From Cyclaneusma minus (taxonomy: Eukaryota; Ascomycota; Leotiomycetes; Marthamycetales; Marthamycetaceae), in the NCBI GenBank assembly GCA_037179335.1, contig JAKZHN010000039.1, positions 62,001 through 126,000 on the forward strand: a DNA stretch of 64,000 nt, written 5' to 3'. The notes under the pieces are model-generated. The model had not been told where the DNA came from and made no database searches. It was given only the letters and a program-made list of their open reading frames with translations. The position numbers were made by a program, and so were the translations under genes. Of the stretch, positions 47,039-59,000 are shown piece by piece (position 1 is the stretch's first letter; every line of letters begins with the position of its first letter).

Positions 47039-50000
47039 ATGTCTACAACCGCAGTCAGACCGCAGGCCGATGGCCCGCCTGCTGCCACATTCTCATACGC
47101 TCAGGCCGCCAAAGGCAAGGCCACTTCGAGCATTACTTCCGCTTCGGTGTCCAGCCAAGTCGCCTCCGGTATGAACACGCCAAGGGAGTCTGGTTCAGCC
47201 TCGATTACCTCTTCGGCCTCGGTGAATGGAGCTTCTACTTCTGATGCTGGTGATCACGCGAGCGCCGGTACCGAGGCCCCAGTCAATGGAGAGCCCAAAG
47301 CATCCACAAGCAATGGATCAGATGCCGCGCCATCTGCTTCCGCCAACCCCGTCTCCCAACCTACTTCACCGGCTCAGGCTACTGTCACTCCGGCCGCCGC
47401 AGTGAAGGAAGATGATACAGGTGCACAAAGCAATGCTGCGCCATCTGCATGGGACAAACAGTCCGATGCTTCGGCCGCTGAAGATCGCTCCCCCGAGCCA
47501 GCCGAAGGCAAAAGAGGCAAGAAGAACAGAAAGGGCAAGAAGGAAGACAAGGATGGCGAGAAGGAGAAAGAGAAAGAAGAAGAGGTGAAGCAGGAAGTTC
47601 TTGTCGCAGCTCCACCACCGACGGTGAATATCTGGAAGCAGAGGCAACAAGCTTTTACTGCAAAGGCCAAGCCTGCTCAGACTCCGCAAGCCACACCACC
47701 ACGAGAGGCTGGTGCCAATGGTTCGCCGAATGCCATGAAGGCTCCAGATACCAAACGCAAAGTGCGCGATGATGGTGAGAAGTCGTCACCTGGGGCGAAG
47801 GAGGTATCAGCGAACAAACCTACCAAGAAGTCTACAGATGGCAATGCCAAGGGCAAAGATGATGCCAACAAGCGTGCCGCTCGGGGCAGCAGAGCCGCCG
47901 AGAAAGACACCAACCCCTCTACGAGCCAGGTACCACCACCGGTTGATGACGCTTTCTCATGGCCCACCCCCGAGACCGCCAAAGAAGAAGAGAAGAAGAA
48001 GCTTCAGTCGAGGTTGGAGAGAGACGAGACGGAAGACGGCAATGACGCTGCTTCGAATAAGCCTGCCGAGAAGAAAGGCTGGGTTAAGGTACCATTCGTT
48101 CCTACGGTCACTTTTCAGACACCGAACGTCCCCACCAGAGGTGGCAGAGGTCGAGGAGGCGCCCGAGGCGGCCGCGATTCAAGTGGCCGAGGTGGTAGTG
48201 GCATGGGTCATGGGAGCGCTTCTGGCAATGGTGTGGAGAAGGGTATGGGATCAACTGCGCCTCGTGGCAGCCCATCAGATGTCCGTGAAAGAGGACGCGA
48301 GAACGTCACCGGCGACCGTGCAACGTCGTTACCTCCGAGCATGACGAAGCGCGGCGGTATTGACAGCCACCAGAACGCTCATGAGTCTATCAAATCTACC
48401 AATGCTGGAAAGCCGAAGCAAAGCAGCGGTGTCAGCACCAAAGGCGAACCGGTTCAGTCCAACGATGCCAGACGTGGCTCAGCTGCGACCCAGACTGCTT
48501 TGGACTCCTCAGATCTGCAGCCGATGCAGGTCGAGTCTGGAAAGGCTTCGTCGAAGGCCGATCTTCCCGGTGACTCTGCTGCTGAAGCGATGTACACAAG
48601 GTCTGGCGTCAGTGATAGGCGAAGCGAGTCTAACTTCCAGATGTCCGAGCATTACAGAGAGAATGGTGGCTTCGTGAAGGAGAACGGAGCATACAGTCAG
48701 CCCCGCGGTGAAGGCCGCCAGGAGCGTGGTCGGGGTGGGTACCGCAACCGCGGAAACCACAGCAACTTCCCCAATGGTCAGGCTCACAACCCGCATGCCT
48801 TCACAAACGGACATGGTGCACAGCCACAGAACGGCTATCCGATCCGGAACGCGGCTCCTTTCAGTCCATCTGTACCGTCGCCATACGCTCAATCCTTCGG
48901 CACTGGACATCCAAGAGGCCGAGGTGGTTCAAGGTCTCAATCGATTCCAAACGGTAATGGGATCTACTCGCGATATGCTGCAAATGCGGGCGCTGGTCCA
49001 CACCAGATGGCTACCCTGCAAACCACCGGCCCCATGTTTGACTACCAAAATGCCATGCAAGCTATGAGCGCCGTTCCTTACACACCCTTTGTGGACCAGT
49101 CCGCTCTGCTTAGTATGTTGACCATGCAGTTGGAATACTACTTCTCCATCGACAACTTGTGCAAAGATCTATTCCTTCGCAGGCGCATGGATTCACAGGG
49201 CTTCGTTCTCCTGTCATTTATTGCTGGTTTCAAGAGGATCAAGTCTTTGACTGATGATATCAATTTCTTGCGCTACGCTTGCCAGGACTCCGAGACAATC
49301 GAGATCGTCACAGGGGATGATGGTTTTGATCGTGTGCGCAGAGCTGAGGGCTGGAACCAGTGGGTTATCCCCAATCTCGAGGAGAGAGAACCCAGTGCTA
49401 GGACTTCCGGACCAGCCCAATACCATCGTCTTCAGGCCATGCCCATGGGTCATGCAATGTCCAGCCAGCAGCCAATGTCTCCACCCACCTTCTCTCGCAA
49501 TGGCCCAGAAGCTGGTTACGCAGTCTTCCCTACCGGGTACCAAGCTCCGGCACCTACCAACGGTGTGAACGGAACCGCCTATCACTCGGAGACTACTCTC
49601 TCGGCTGCCGTACCAGACTTCGCTCCTGCACAGCCGCAGAATCCCGTTGCAAGCTACCACAATGCTGAGACCACATTTCCAGACAGTGAAGTGGAGAAGT
49701 TGAACCTCATCTATGCCAAAACTGGCGCTGCAAAGGACCAGGGTGTCCACGACAAGCACTCTGCACGAACCTTCTCGAATGGCTCCATTGATGCGAACTC
49801 TTTGAAGAACGGCATGGTCTCCCCGGGACAGCCAAACCATACCGAAAAGTATGTCTAATCGAAAGAACAAGCCGCTGCAGCCGTGCTGATAGGCCACACT
49901 AGCTTCTCTGAAGATTTCAAGCCTTGTGTTACTCAAAAAACTTCATCTCCTCGCTTTGTCTCTGGCGCCCCTCCACCTGTCATGTGGTTCAAGGGCCAAC

Positions 50001-50458
50001 ATCATGCAAGACCAATGCCTGAATCTGCTCCGCTTGCGTCTTATCTTTCTGTTTACAACTCCGCCATCCGTTATCGTCAAAACCCGGCGGATGGTGACAG
50101 AGCTGCAACGAACCTTCTCTATGGTTTCTGGACACACTTCTTGGTTCGAAACTTCAACCCTAAGATGTATGAGGAATTCCGGCGTTTTGCTTTTGAAGAT
50201 GCGAGTCAACGAAACTTCATGGGTGGTATCAATCATCTCATTACTTTCTACGACGAGGTTCTCAACCGAAAAAAGCCTATTCCCGATATATTTGCCCGCC
50301 ATTATGTGGACCTGGTCAGAAACGAAGACCCCTCTCTAGGGCGCCCAGGTTTCCATAAGCTCAAAGCAACTTGGAGAAACGGGGCACTTGACTTGAAAAG
50401 CCGCAAAAAACTTCAAGACATGATGGATCCCAGCCTAAAGGAGGAGCTCGAGCGATGA
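47039..50458 (+). CDS. LARP1-type La-related RNA-binding protein with DM15 region
   Basis: Cytoplasmic mRNA-binding translational regulator. Exons 47039-49848 and 49903-50458, joined by a 54-nt intron whose donor GTATGT overlaps an in-frame stop; 1121 aa. Residues 1-680 are Ser/Ala/Gly-rich and disordered, with a Lys/Glu patch near 160-190 and RGG/RGxGG clusters near 375-400 and 560-580. The La motif is at about 683-780 (LLSMLTMQLEYYFSIDNLCK, LFLRRRMDSQGFVLLSFIAG). Exon 2 supplies the C-terminal DM15 repeats at about 1000-1085 (LLYGFWTHFLVRNFNPKMYE, EFRRFAFEDA, GINHLITFYDEVL). In animals the LARP1 DM15 region binds the cap of TOP mRNAs downstream of TORC1. Yeast Sro9/Slf1 have the La motif without DM15, so the fungal role here is inferred. 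Without the intron the protein would stop at residue 939 and lose DM15. Confidence 0.9.
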
Positions 50459-53088
50459 GCGTCTTCGTTTCTTTCTTTTTACCTCATTTGACCATCTCGC
50501 ATCGGCACCTCGCATCGATCATGCGTTCATACCCCTCGTTCAACCTAGTCCACGGATGCTCTCAGGCATACACACCTTACGACCCGAGATCTATGGCTTT
50601 TCGAAGATTCGCCGGTCTACGCTGACACGATTCTCTTTTCGATTTAATCCGATGAAAAGTCGTCGAATGCGGAACTCGGACGCAATGTCGATATCGCGGT
50701 GGACCCAGCATCTGCGGTTTATGTCCTCTCGGCGTTTGGTTGGAACCATCATGCGGCTTTCTCGGAGAATCTTGGCACATTGCAGAAGCACCTTTGCGCA
50801 TCGTACACATGCTCTGAAGGGGCTGCATTATGGCTTTCTTTCGATGTTCCTAGTTTGCCTTCGGTGCTTTCAGCTTTGGCGTGGGCTCGGTATTCTCAAC
50901 TTCGCAACCAAAAAGTCCAGGCACAAACACTTCGCGTTCTTCACGTTTCCTTGTTCTGTCTTCCGCTGCAGCATTGCCGGTAATTATGGGTTTGGCGTCT
51001 TTCTTCGCGAAGGGATCCGACTACGCTCTATGATAATGGCTCAGCTTTCTTTCTTTTTCGGACGAGACGGAAACCTTCCACCACTGTGCCCCCAGTCCGC
51101 TTGGGTGTTCATCCATCACAGTCTGCGGCGGCATAGCGAGTCCTTCGGCCACCTTCGTCGTCGACCACTCGGCGGCCGTTCAAAAGATAGAAGCGCGCGC
51201 ACAATCACACGACCTTGCTCACGGCCGCTGCCTGTACTGTATCATAGTCATCCCCCCAAAAATCACAATAAAATCCGAGAATAGAATTTTTGTCGCTTTC
51301 TCATCGTACACGGCGGTCCCGGTCGAATAATCGGACTCGCGGCATCTTCGAACGTGCAAACTGCGGAAACCATCCGCCTCCCTAATGGCCTCGTGAATTC
51401 TTGTTTTTCCGTCTGTCGATTTTGTACGATGATATGTCCGCCTCGCCTGTCTATGTTGAGTTCGCCCTTTACCCACGTCCATCTCCCCGACCCCTCTCGC
51501 CATTATTGTCCTTGATCCGAATATCAACCTGGCTCCGGCTCGAGACCAACTTGGCGCCCTCTTTTTTAAGAATTCACCCTTCGTCGCTCAAGTCCACGAA
51601 CCAGTCCACGATAAATCATGTTTATGAAATGAGCGAGTTGTCCCAACAAGATGGTGTACACTGGCGTTATTGAAATTCAGTTCCAGCATCATTGTAGGAG
51701 GAAGAGAGTCGGTCTGTTGTTGTGCATGTCTGTACATTTGGAAAAATCTTGCTTCAACGGGGCGAGATGAATTAGCGTTTAGAATCCATGTAGACTACAC
51801 AATTGTCATTTGCCATTTGAAAACAACGTGGTACTGTGTTGTACTCGTGACTGTAAAGACTAAAGACTTGTGATGCTGCGCTCGAGGATGCGCGCCAACC
51901 CATCCTACATACGCCCGAGCACTTTTGGCACTGCGCATGGCTCGCTTATTCTACCAATCAGCGCGCGCTACATGAGCAAAACCGAGCTTGCCGACCTCGC
52001 CGACTAACGGCAAGCACTGGAATTTGGAAACCATCGACCTCCCCTCGCTCCTTCCTCCCATCACCCTCGGGGTCACGGTGCGAATGAGTACTTACTTAGT
52101 TCTGACCCCTGGTTTTCCCGTCTTTCCTCAAAGAGTACAATCCTTCCTTCCTCTTAGCACAGTCCCATCAGCTATGCACTCCAAAGTTCTGTCTCATAAT
52201 CCGAAAACCCATCCTTCCCCATGGATCGGCAATCTGCCTTCTCCAAATAGAACTGCATATATTCTATTTTGCTGTAGCCTGCTCGGCATCGAGCTATCAT
52301 CTCATTGGAAATTAAGCATATTCCGTCCAGCTGTGCTTTTCAGTCTCATAAAGCCTTTCTTGAGTCTGGGAGAACTTATTCAGATTCTCAACTGTTGCTT
52401 CAGTCTTGTATCACACACGATCTCTTTCCCCATGCAATCTCACAATAATATATGGCCTAAAATTATGATTCCAGTGATATACCCCAAGTCTCAGAATTCT
52501 CTGCTGCCTAAACCATAGCGCTTGCTTCTCAATTCTTAGATAGCCCAACTCAGTAGGTGTTGCAGTATTCAGCGACCCTCCCAATGGAACGACCGCTCAG
52601 GGCAGTGTTAGGAGCAAGCGTGTTCTTGTCTGCCATGGGTCGAGAGCACTAATCGCGCCTACCTTCGGAGCAAGAGAGTCAGTCAGTCTTGCCTCGCCCC
52701 TTCCTCCCAGAAGACCATTGGGGGAGAAGGGCCCGTGCGTCATCACTAGTGCGAGTATAAACCCCCCCCCCCCCCAAAAATCCATTTCTCTGACAGTCAT
52801 CGTTTGACACTCATCATTTACGTTTTTCCGTCGTGGTGTGGGAAGCAGTTCTCAGTCAGTTCTCAGTCATGAGCACATAGATAGAAGTCACCTACGGTCT
52901 CAGATCCTATCTCAAAATCCAAGAAGACATCGGCTTCTACCTAACCAGCACTTATTCCAAGGTCCAAGCCTTGTTTGTCCTCATACCCATGAAAAGAAAA
53001 TCCTTCGAAAAACTCCAAGTCCCTTGGATATACCCAGCCCGTTTGTCTACCTACCCTCGACCGCTAGATCCACTGCTCTCTTGCAAAA
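50459..53088. other. Convergent gene-free region
   Basis: Holds the 3' ends of the LARP1-type gene (plus) and of the Rds1-type gene (minus). It has a poly-C run of about 14 near 52762 and otherwise nothing distinctive. The open frame 51988-52518 has no ATG at its start and no recognisable content. Confidence 0.45.
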
Positions 53089-54236
53089 CTACGAAATCTG
53101 CAACACCATCGGCCCAGCCAACGTAATATCATCCGTCAGTGCCCCCGTCGTCGGCGCCTCGCTCGCCAAATTCAGGTACGTGATACCGGCAAGGTTCTGA
53201 GGAACAGTGCATCCACCCTGGCTGGCATCGAACTGAGTGAAAACGCTTCCACCTGGCAAGCCGCCGTTGGTGAAAGCACAGAACATGTTTCCGCTCGCAG
53301 CGCTCGCACTCGCCGTTCCATTCCCAGCAGCATTACCCAACACATCAGAGCTCAAAATCAGCAAATCGCCAATCTGCGCATTATTGCCTTTGAAACCGCC
53401 AGTTTGCGCGAGACTTTGGGAAGTGCTTTGGGCGGTGGCGGTGAGCGAGGAGAAAGGTGAAATGCCAAGGTCGAGAGATGAGGGCGTGTCGGGACACGAA
53501 TCGATGAACGCAGCAGCAAGTCCAAACACATTTCTTGGACCGAGAGCAGTGTCAAACGCAGATGGTACAGCAACTGACTGGCTGACAAGACGCATGAAGC
53601 TTTGATGGCGAGACTCAACAGTCACAATTGAGGCAGCGACGCCGAGGATCGAAGGGTCGGTTACTAAGGGGGCGGCGCCGAGATAGGCAGAGACGCCGAC
53701 GTTTTCTAAGACGGAGGCGGTGGCAACCATGGAGGCGGCGTCGGTGAAGCCGAAGTTGTAGGTGCAGGGAGCGACGGGCTGGATGCCTTGGCCTGCGATG
53801 GCGGAGAGGAGGGTTTCGACGTGGGTGGCTTCGGTTTGGCCGATTTGCTGCAGGTCGGTGATGGCTTGGTCGTCGAGGCCGAGGGCGGAGAAGTCGGAGG
53901 CGGGGAATTGGGCGAGACCTTGTTGATAGAAGGAGGTTTCGAGGAATTCGAGGGTTAGTGCGCTGGGGGATGTTAGTGGGTGTTTTTGGAGAGGAAGGGG
54001 AAGGGATCTGAGAGGGAGGAAAAGGGGGAAGAGGAAGATGGGGGAAAAGGGACGTACAATTGCAGAATGTCGACATCGTTCAAGGCGGGCAGAGCCTGGC
54101 GGGTCTTGAGAAGGTGGTTGGCGGCAATCTCATGGCGAGAAAGCTTGGGATGAGAGTGTTTTGAGGCTGTTGGGAGGGCGTGGATTGCTGAGCATCCGAG
54201 AACCACCGCGCCAAGAAGGTTTCTTAAGCTCGGCAT
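53089..54236 (-). CDS. Secreted Rds1-type ferritin-like domain protein
   Basis: Exons on the minus strand are 54236-54058 and 53962-53089, with a 95-nt intron; 350 aa. The N-terminus MPSLRNLLGAVVLGCSAIHA is a typical signal peptide. Joining the exons gives DVDILQFALTLEFLETSFYQ, the ferritin-like helix A signature of the fungal Rds1/PF13668 family. Helix partners with EATHVETLL and ESRHQSFMRL follow, supplying Glu/His residues in the positions used for di-metal binding in ferritin-like folds. Fission-yeast rds1 is induced by nutrient and temperature stress. Many fungal relatives are secreted and of unknown activity, so metal binding is inference. Two cysteines near the C-terminus (MFCAFT and GGCTVP) may form a disulfide. 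It is the only secreted protein in the window. Confidence 0.88.
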
Positions 54237-56075
54237 CTTGAAAGCTTGGTGGTATCGATGTCTTTGACAAGGGATTCTTGATTCGAGGTATAGGGACTTC
54301 TAGTTTGAAAAAAGAGTCTTGTATGGCACTCGAGGTTCTTCGTAAAGGCAGAAAGGGTATCGTATCGAATCGTAGTCTCGTAGAAACAGAAAGTGAATGG
54401 ACCAGCCGGATATGAAATTAAAAAATAAAGCTAAACAAAAAAGAGCGTCTCTCAAAGACTGGAGGCACTGCCACACGAGAAATGAATGAATGTGAGAGTA
54501 ATGATCTCAGATCTGAGCAGAACCAGCGCGTGGAGAAGAAAGAGAAAAGTTCAAGGGCAGAAGACAAGCATTTTGATCTCGGAGAAATGCCAAGGAAGAT
54601 ACAATTCAGGTTCCTTGTGCTATACACCTGCCTGGACTTTGCCTGTGCCCTAAGTGAGATCCCGAGGATGGGGATGTTACACATTTGGAATGGATCTGTC
54701 AGTACCGATGATGGAAGTATACGCATCCGAAAAAACAGAAAACTCCAAAACAGCTGGACGCCAGATTGAGCCAGATTGAACCGGCTAGGTAACAGAAGAA
54801 CCAGCAAGAGTGCGGGAGCAGCAAGCTGGAAGCACACATTCCCATGGCCCAGGGGGCAGAAAATCTTCGATATCCGTGCCAGTTCCCACCCGTGTCGGGA
54901 ACGCCTCTCATCCGGCCATCACTCGAGCTTGGCAGGAGGTGTTCGTCCGGCACATTGCTCGAGCACACACTGATCACAGCTTAAACCCATTAAGCATGAA
55001 AATAAAGTGCGAGCGGATCGTCGCATCACTGGTTCAGCTCGTGGGGGCCCGGGGAGCTCGAGGCTTTGCCACTCTTCAATGTTGGCAGCGGCTTCCGAAG
55101 CCTTTTGTGTCACGGCCAAGCTGTGTCAGCAGCGTTTTGGACGCGTGGATCAGACAGCGACGGAACGACCATCGAGGAGAATCGCATATCCGCAGCAATT
55201 CGCCTTCTTTGATATTTGACAAATATCAAAGAGTGCTCATCGGGTACTTGCCACGCCGGGGATGATGTTCACATGCTTGGAACATCCGTTCGGAAGCACG
55301 GGGTGCCGCATAAGCTTGTTAGTATGGAACCTCTTTTTGAATCAACTTGCTACAACCAGCCTCTTCAAGGTGAAGGTGTCCGGCACTCATATACGACTCC
55401 TCCCTTCTCCCACATCAAGCTGATCAAGCTTGTCACTTACAGACACACACACACACACATCACATCACTTCACACTCACTGCCCAAACCATGATCCCATC
55501 CTCGTACATATCTAACAGAAAGTTCAAATTGCCCAGTCCCTCGAATTACCTACCTATGTAATGCACTCTGCTAAAGCCCCAAAGGAGAAACTCCACACCA
55601 CCTTGCACCAACCACTCTCTCTTCCCCCGTGCAATGTATTTTGGAAATCTCCCTTCGAGTAAGCCTCGCAATCTTAGCATAACACAGTTGCTCTACTCCT
55701 CCCCAATGTGCAGTGCAATATGCATATCATCCGCCACTCTCTCCGTTTCCCAACTAGCAAATCAATCCATCTTCGCATTCTTCTCCCTAAGATACCAACG
55801 CGCTGAGCTTCCACTTTTAGACAATCGACAAAGACGTGGCGGTGATTAATAATCGATGCAAGGTCGCCAGTTTGGGGATAACTCTGCAATGTGCATGCAA
55901 GATTGGAATCTTCTTCCGCATATTAGACCTTCACGCTCTCGCTTCTCCTTTTTGCTTTCTTTTCCTCCCCAAAAATTGCGCGGTAACGGATGCGACAATT
56001 TCAAATTTCCAGCTAAACGAGTGTGGGGTATTGTGTGGCAATCGCAATATGTAAGGACGACAAACTATTGGCATT
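54237..56075. promoter_or_regulatory. Promoter region of the Rds1-type gene and 3' flank of SSD1
   Basis: About 1.8 kb without a gene. It includes a perfect 27-bp dyad (55206-55232) and a short CA repeat (55443-55459). Both flanking genes are on the minus strand, so this stretch contains the SSD1 3' end and the promoter of the secreted protein gene. Confidence 0.45.
55206..55232. promoter_or_regulatory. Perfect 13-bp inverted repeat with one-base spacer
   Basis: TCTTTGATATTTG - A - CAAATATCAAAGA. It lies about 970 bp upstream of the Rds1-type start codon, in an otherwise GC-balanced sequence. It could be a symmetric binding site for a dimeric factor or a chance dyad. Confidence 0.6.
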
Positions 56076-59000
56076 TTAGAGGGCAAAGGGGTTGAGGGAT
56101 CGAATAGTCAGGCATCTGGTATTCGGGGTTAGCAGGTTGGAGATCACTAGGTAATGGGGAGAAACTTACGGAGGACTCTTCGAGAGATCGGTCTTCAAGA
56201 TGACAGGAACGCGCATCATTTCGGTGACGTCCTGGATGTACTCGCCATTCTCCTCTCGCAAGGTGAAGAGGCTCAAGTACTTCTCCCTGTTGCTCTGCTT
56301 GGCATCCTGGGAGTCGGTAGTCGCAACACGCGGGTCGGAGCGGGTGCGGTGGAGAGAGGTGTTTCCAGCCATGGAGTTCTTGGTGGGAGATGGAGGCACG
56401 CTCTGGGTAGGGCGCTCAGCGAGAGACACACCTTGCAGGCCTTCGGTGATATCCGTTGCACTGTCATCTTCGTCGTCAAACAGAGCATCCACATCATCGG
56501 TAGAGATGGTGCCAGTCTCGGTTTGCTTGCGCTGCGCCTCCTCGCGTTCCTTCTTGGCTCTCTCGGCAACAGCAGCCTCTCTTGCCGCAACTACTGCGTT
56601 GGCACCACGTTGGGAAGCACCGGCCTTTGGTCGCTCATCCTCGGGAACATAGGCAGATGAAGGAACACCCTTCTCCCAGTAGAGCTCAAGAACGCGGTCG
56701 TTCTTGCGAAATTCAGCCTTCTTCAATGGAAGCTGGTCACAGTGAACGCGCTTCTCAAAGCCGTACTCGGGGATGACAACATCGAAGGCGGACTCGTAGA
56801 CACAGACGACAACACCGACGCTGATCAGCTCGCCTCCAGCATCCTCACGCAACTTGTCCATGATTCTGCAAGACTCGATGTGGACACTTTGTTCCTGAGC
56901 ATTCTGTGCAGAATCCTTCTTAGTGTTGCATGCTTCGGTAGTCTTGACGAGCGACTCCACGTCTTCAGTGAATTCGATCTTGCCCTCTGAAAGGACTGCT
57001 TCCAATTGACGGTGAACGACGATGTCTGCATAGCGTCTAGCAGGGTTGGTGAAGTGGGTGTACACTGGAAGGTTGAGGGCGTAGTGTGGGAACAGATGCT
57101 GACCAGTCTTGCCAGCAATGAAGTATTTCGCGCGCTGCATGGACTTGACCAACAAAGTCTCCATACCCTTGCGCTTGTCGGAATCTTTAACTTTGAACAA
57201 GCTGTTCTGCAGAGTGCCACTGCTCTCAGTGTCAATTTCGTAGCCAATCTTAGTCATGCGCTCAGTAAAGGTGGCCAGACGTCTCGGGTTTGGAGGATTC
57301 TGGCGGCGCAGAAGGGCCTTCTCTGGAAGACCTTGGGAGATCTTCTGAGCGACATAGAAATTGGCCTTGTGGAGAAGCTCCTCAAACAGCTCATGAGATG
57401 GAGTCGAGTCGAAGATGTTGTGTTCGACAGGGACGTTCTCGTCATCCAACTGGTACATGAGTCGCAAGGGAGCGACGTCTTCAAGCTCGGCACCGAGACG
57501 CTTCTTACGGAACTTCTGGGCAACAGCTTGAAGCAGCTGGATGTGCTGGACTTCTGTGGCCTGAAGCTTGACGTCTGTGGCACCTTCGAGGACGGTGTCA
57601 ACTTCCTTGTATGATAGCTTACCGACACTCTTGATGATACTGCGGCCCATCCAGATATCTTCCTCGTTGATCGTACCAGTGTGTGGGTCGACTTGGAAGA
57701 CGACACTGACAGTCAAGCGATCTTGCTCAGGGAGGAGAGCACAGATCTCGGATGCCAACTTGGGAGGCAGCATGTTGCAGGATCTGTTCATCAGGTACAC
57801 AGCAGTTCCACGTTTCTTTGCCTCGCGATCGACCAGAGAGTTGGCCTTGATGAAATGAGCGACGTCGGCAATGTGGATACCGATCTCAATCTTTCCGTCC
57901 GCGGCGGTCTTGATGTGAAGAGCATTGTCAAGCTCATTGGCGCCATTCGGATCAACAGTGAACACTTGCTCTTCGCGGAAATCACGTCGAGCAGCAAGAG
58001 CAGCCTCATCCTCCTTGGCAATGGACCAATCTTCCAAGCCAACGCTACGCAGAACCGCGTCAGAGAACTCGTCAGCCGCGAAGTTGTTGTCGCGAAGCAA
58101 AGCATCTGTCTCCACCTTCAACTCGCCCATTCTACCAAGCTGCTCGACAAGAGTGCCGAAAGGATGCAAGGAGGTGATAGGCCATCGCTTGATGCAGGCA
58201 ACAAAAATGCGGTCAGCATATTCTTGGTGCTTCTCGACGAAGTCGCGAGGAGCTTGCTCGGTAGGAATAGCGATCAAGGGAACACGCTTGTCAGTAGGCT
58301 TAAACCAAACAATCTTTGGCTTGTCCTGTTGACGAGGCTCTTGGTGGCGTCCAGAATTTCCATCACGAGCTTGACGCTCAGCCTCCTGCTTCTCCTTTGT
58401 TGCTTGACTGCTTGGGCGGAGCAAGCCCAGAGTGCCCGAAAACATCTGGCCTGGAACTCGCTCGACCACAGCCACAACATGACCGGCGTACAGAGGCTTC
58501 TGCTCATCGTTGACTTCCTCTTCCTCAACCAATAGGAGACTTTGTCCCTCGACCTCCACATCATCATTCTTCTTCTGCGTGGGACGCTGTCTCAAGCTGC
58601 CACGTCTTCTGAGGCCACCATCGGCACCATTGGTGCTTTGGTCATCCCCATTCGTGGAGTTGTCACGATGGTGCGATTTCTCGCCGGTGACGGACCCACT
58701 TCTGGTGTCGGTAATGTCCTTGCGCTTCTTCTTCTCTTCCTTCTCGCGCTTCTGACCCCAAACCTCATCCACATCAAGCAACTCAACAGCGACAAGATCA
58801 CCTTCCAAGGCACGATTACGGTCCTTACTACCGCAAATGAAGATGTCTGCGTCTAAAAGACCGTCCTGAGTAGACACATAGGCGTCGCTACGGTTCTTCT
58901 TGTTCACGCGCAGAATACCATATACAAGCTGGCCGTCTGCCAAAAGGGCGGGCAAGCTAGCTTGAGGAAGATAGGGGGTGAAAAGCGTCTTACGCTGCTG

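Noticed and set aside
51988..52518. 176-codon open frame between the LARP1-type and Rds1-type genes
   Set aside because: The frame begins without an ATG, is Ser/Pro/Leu-rich and has no recognisable content.
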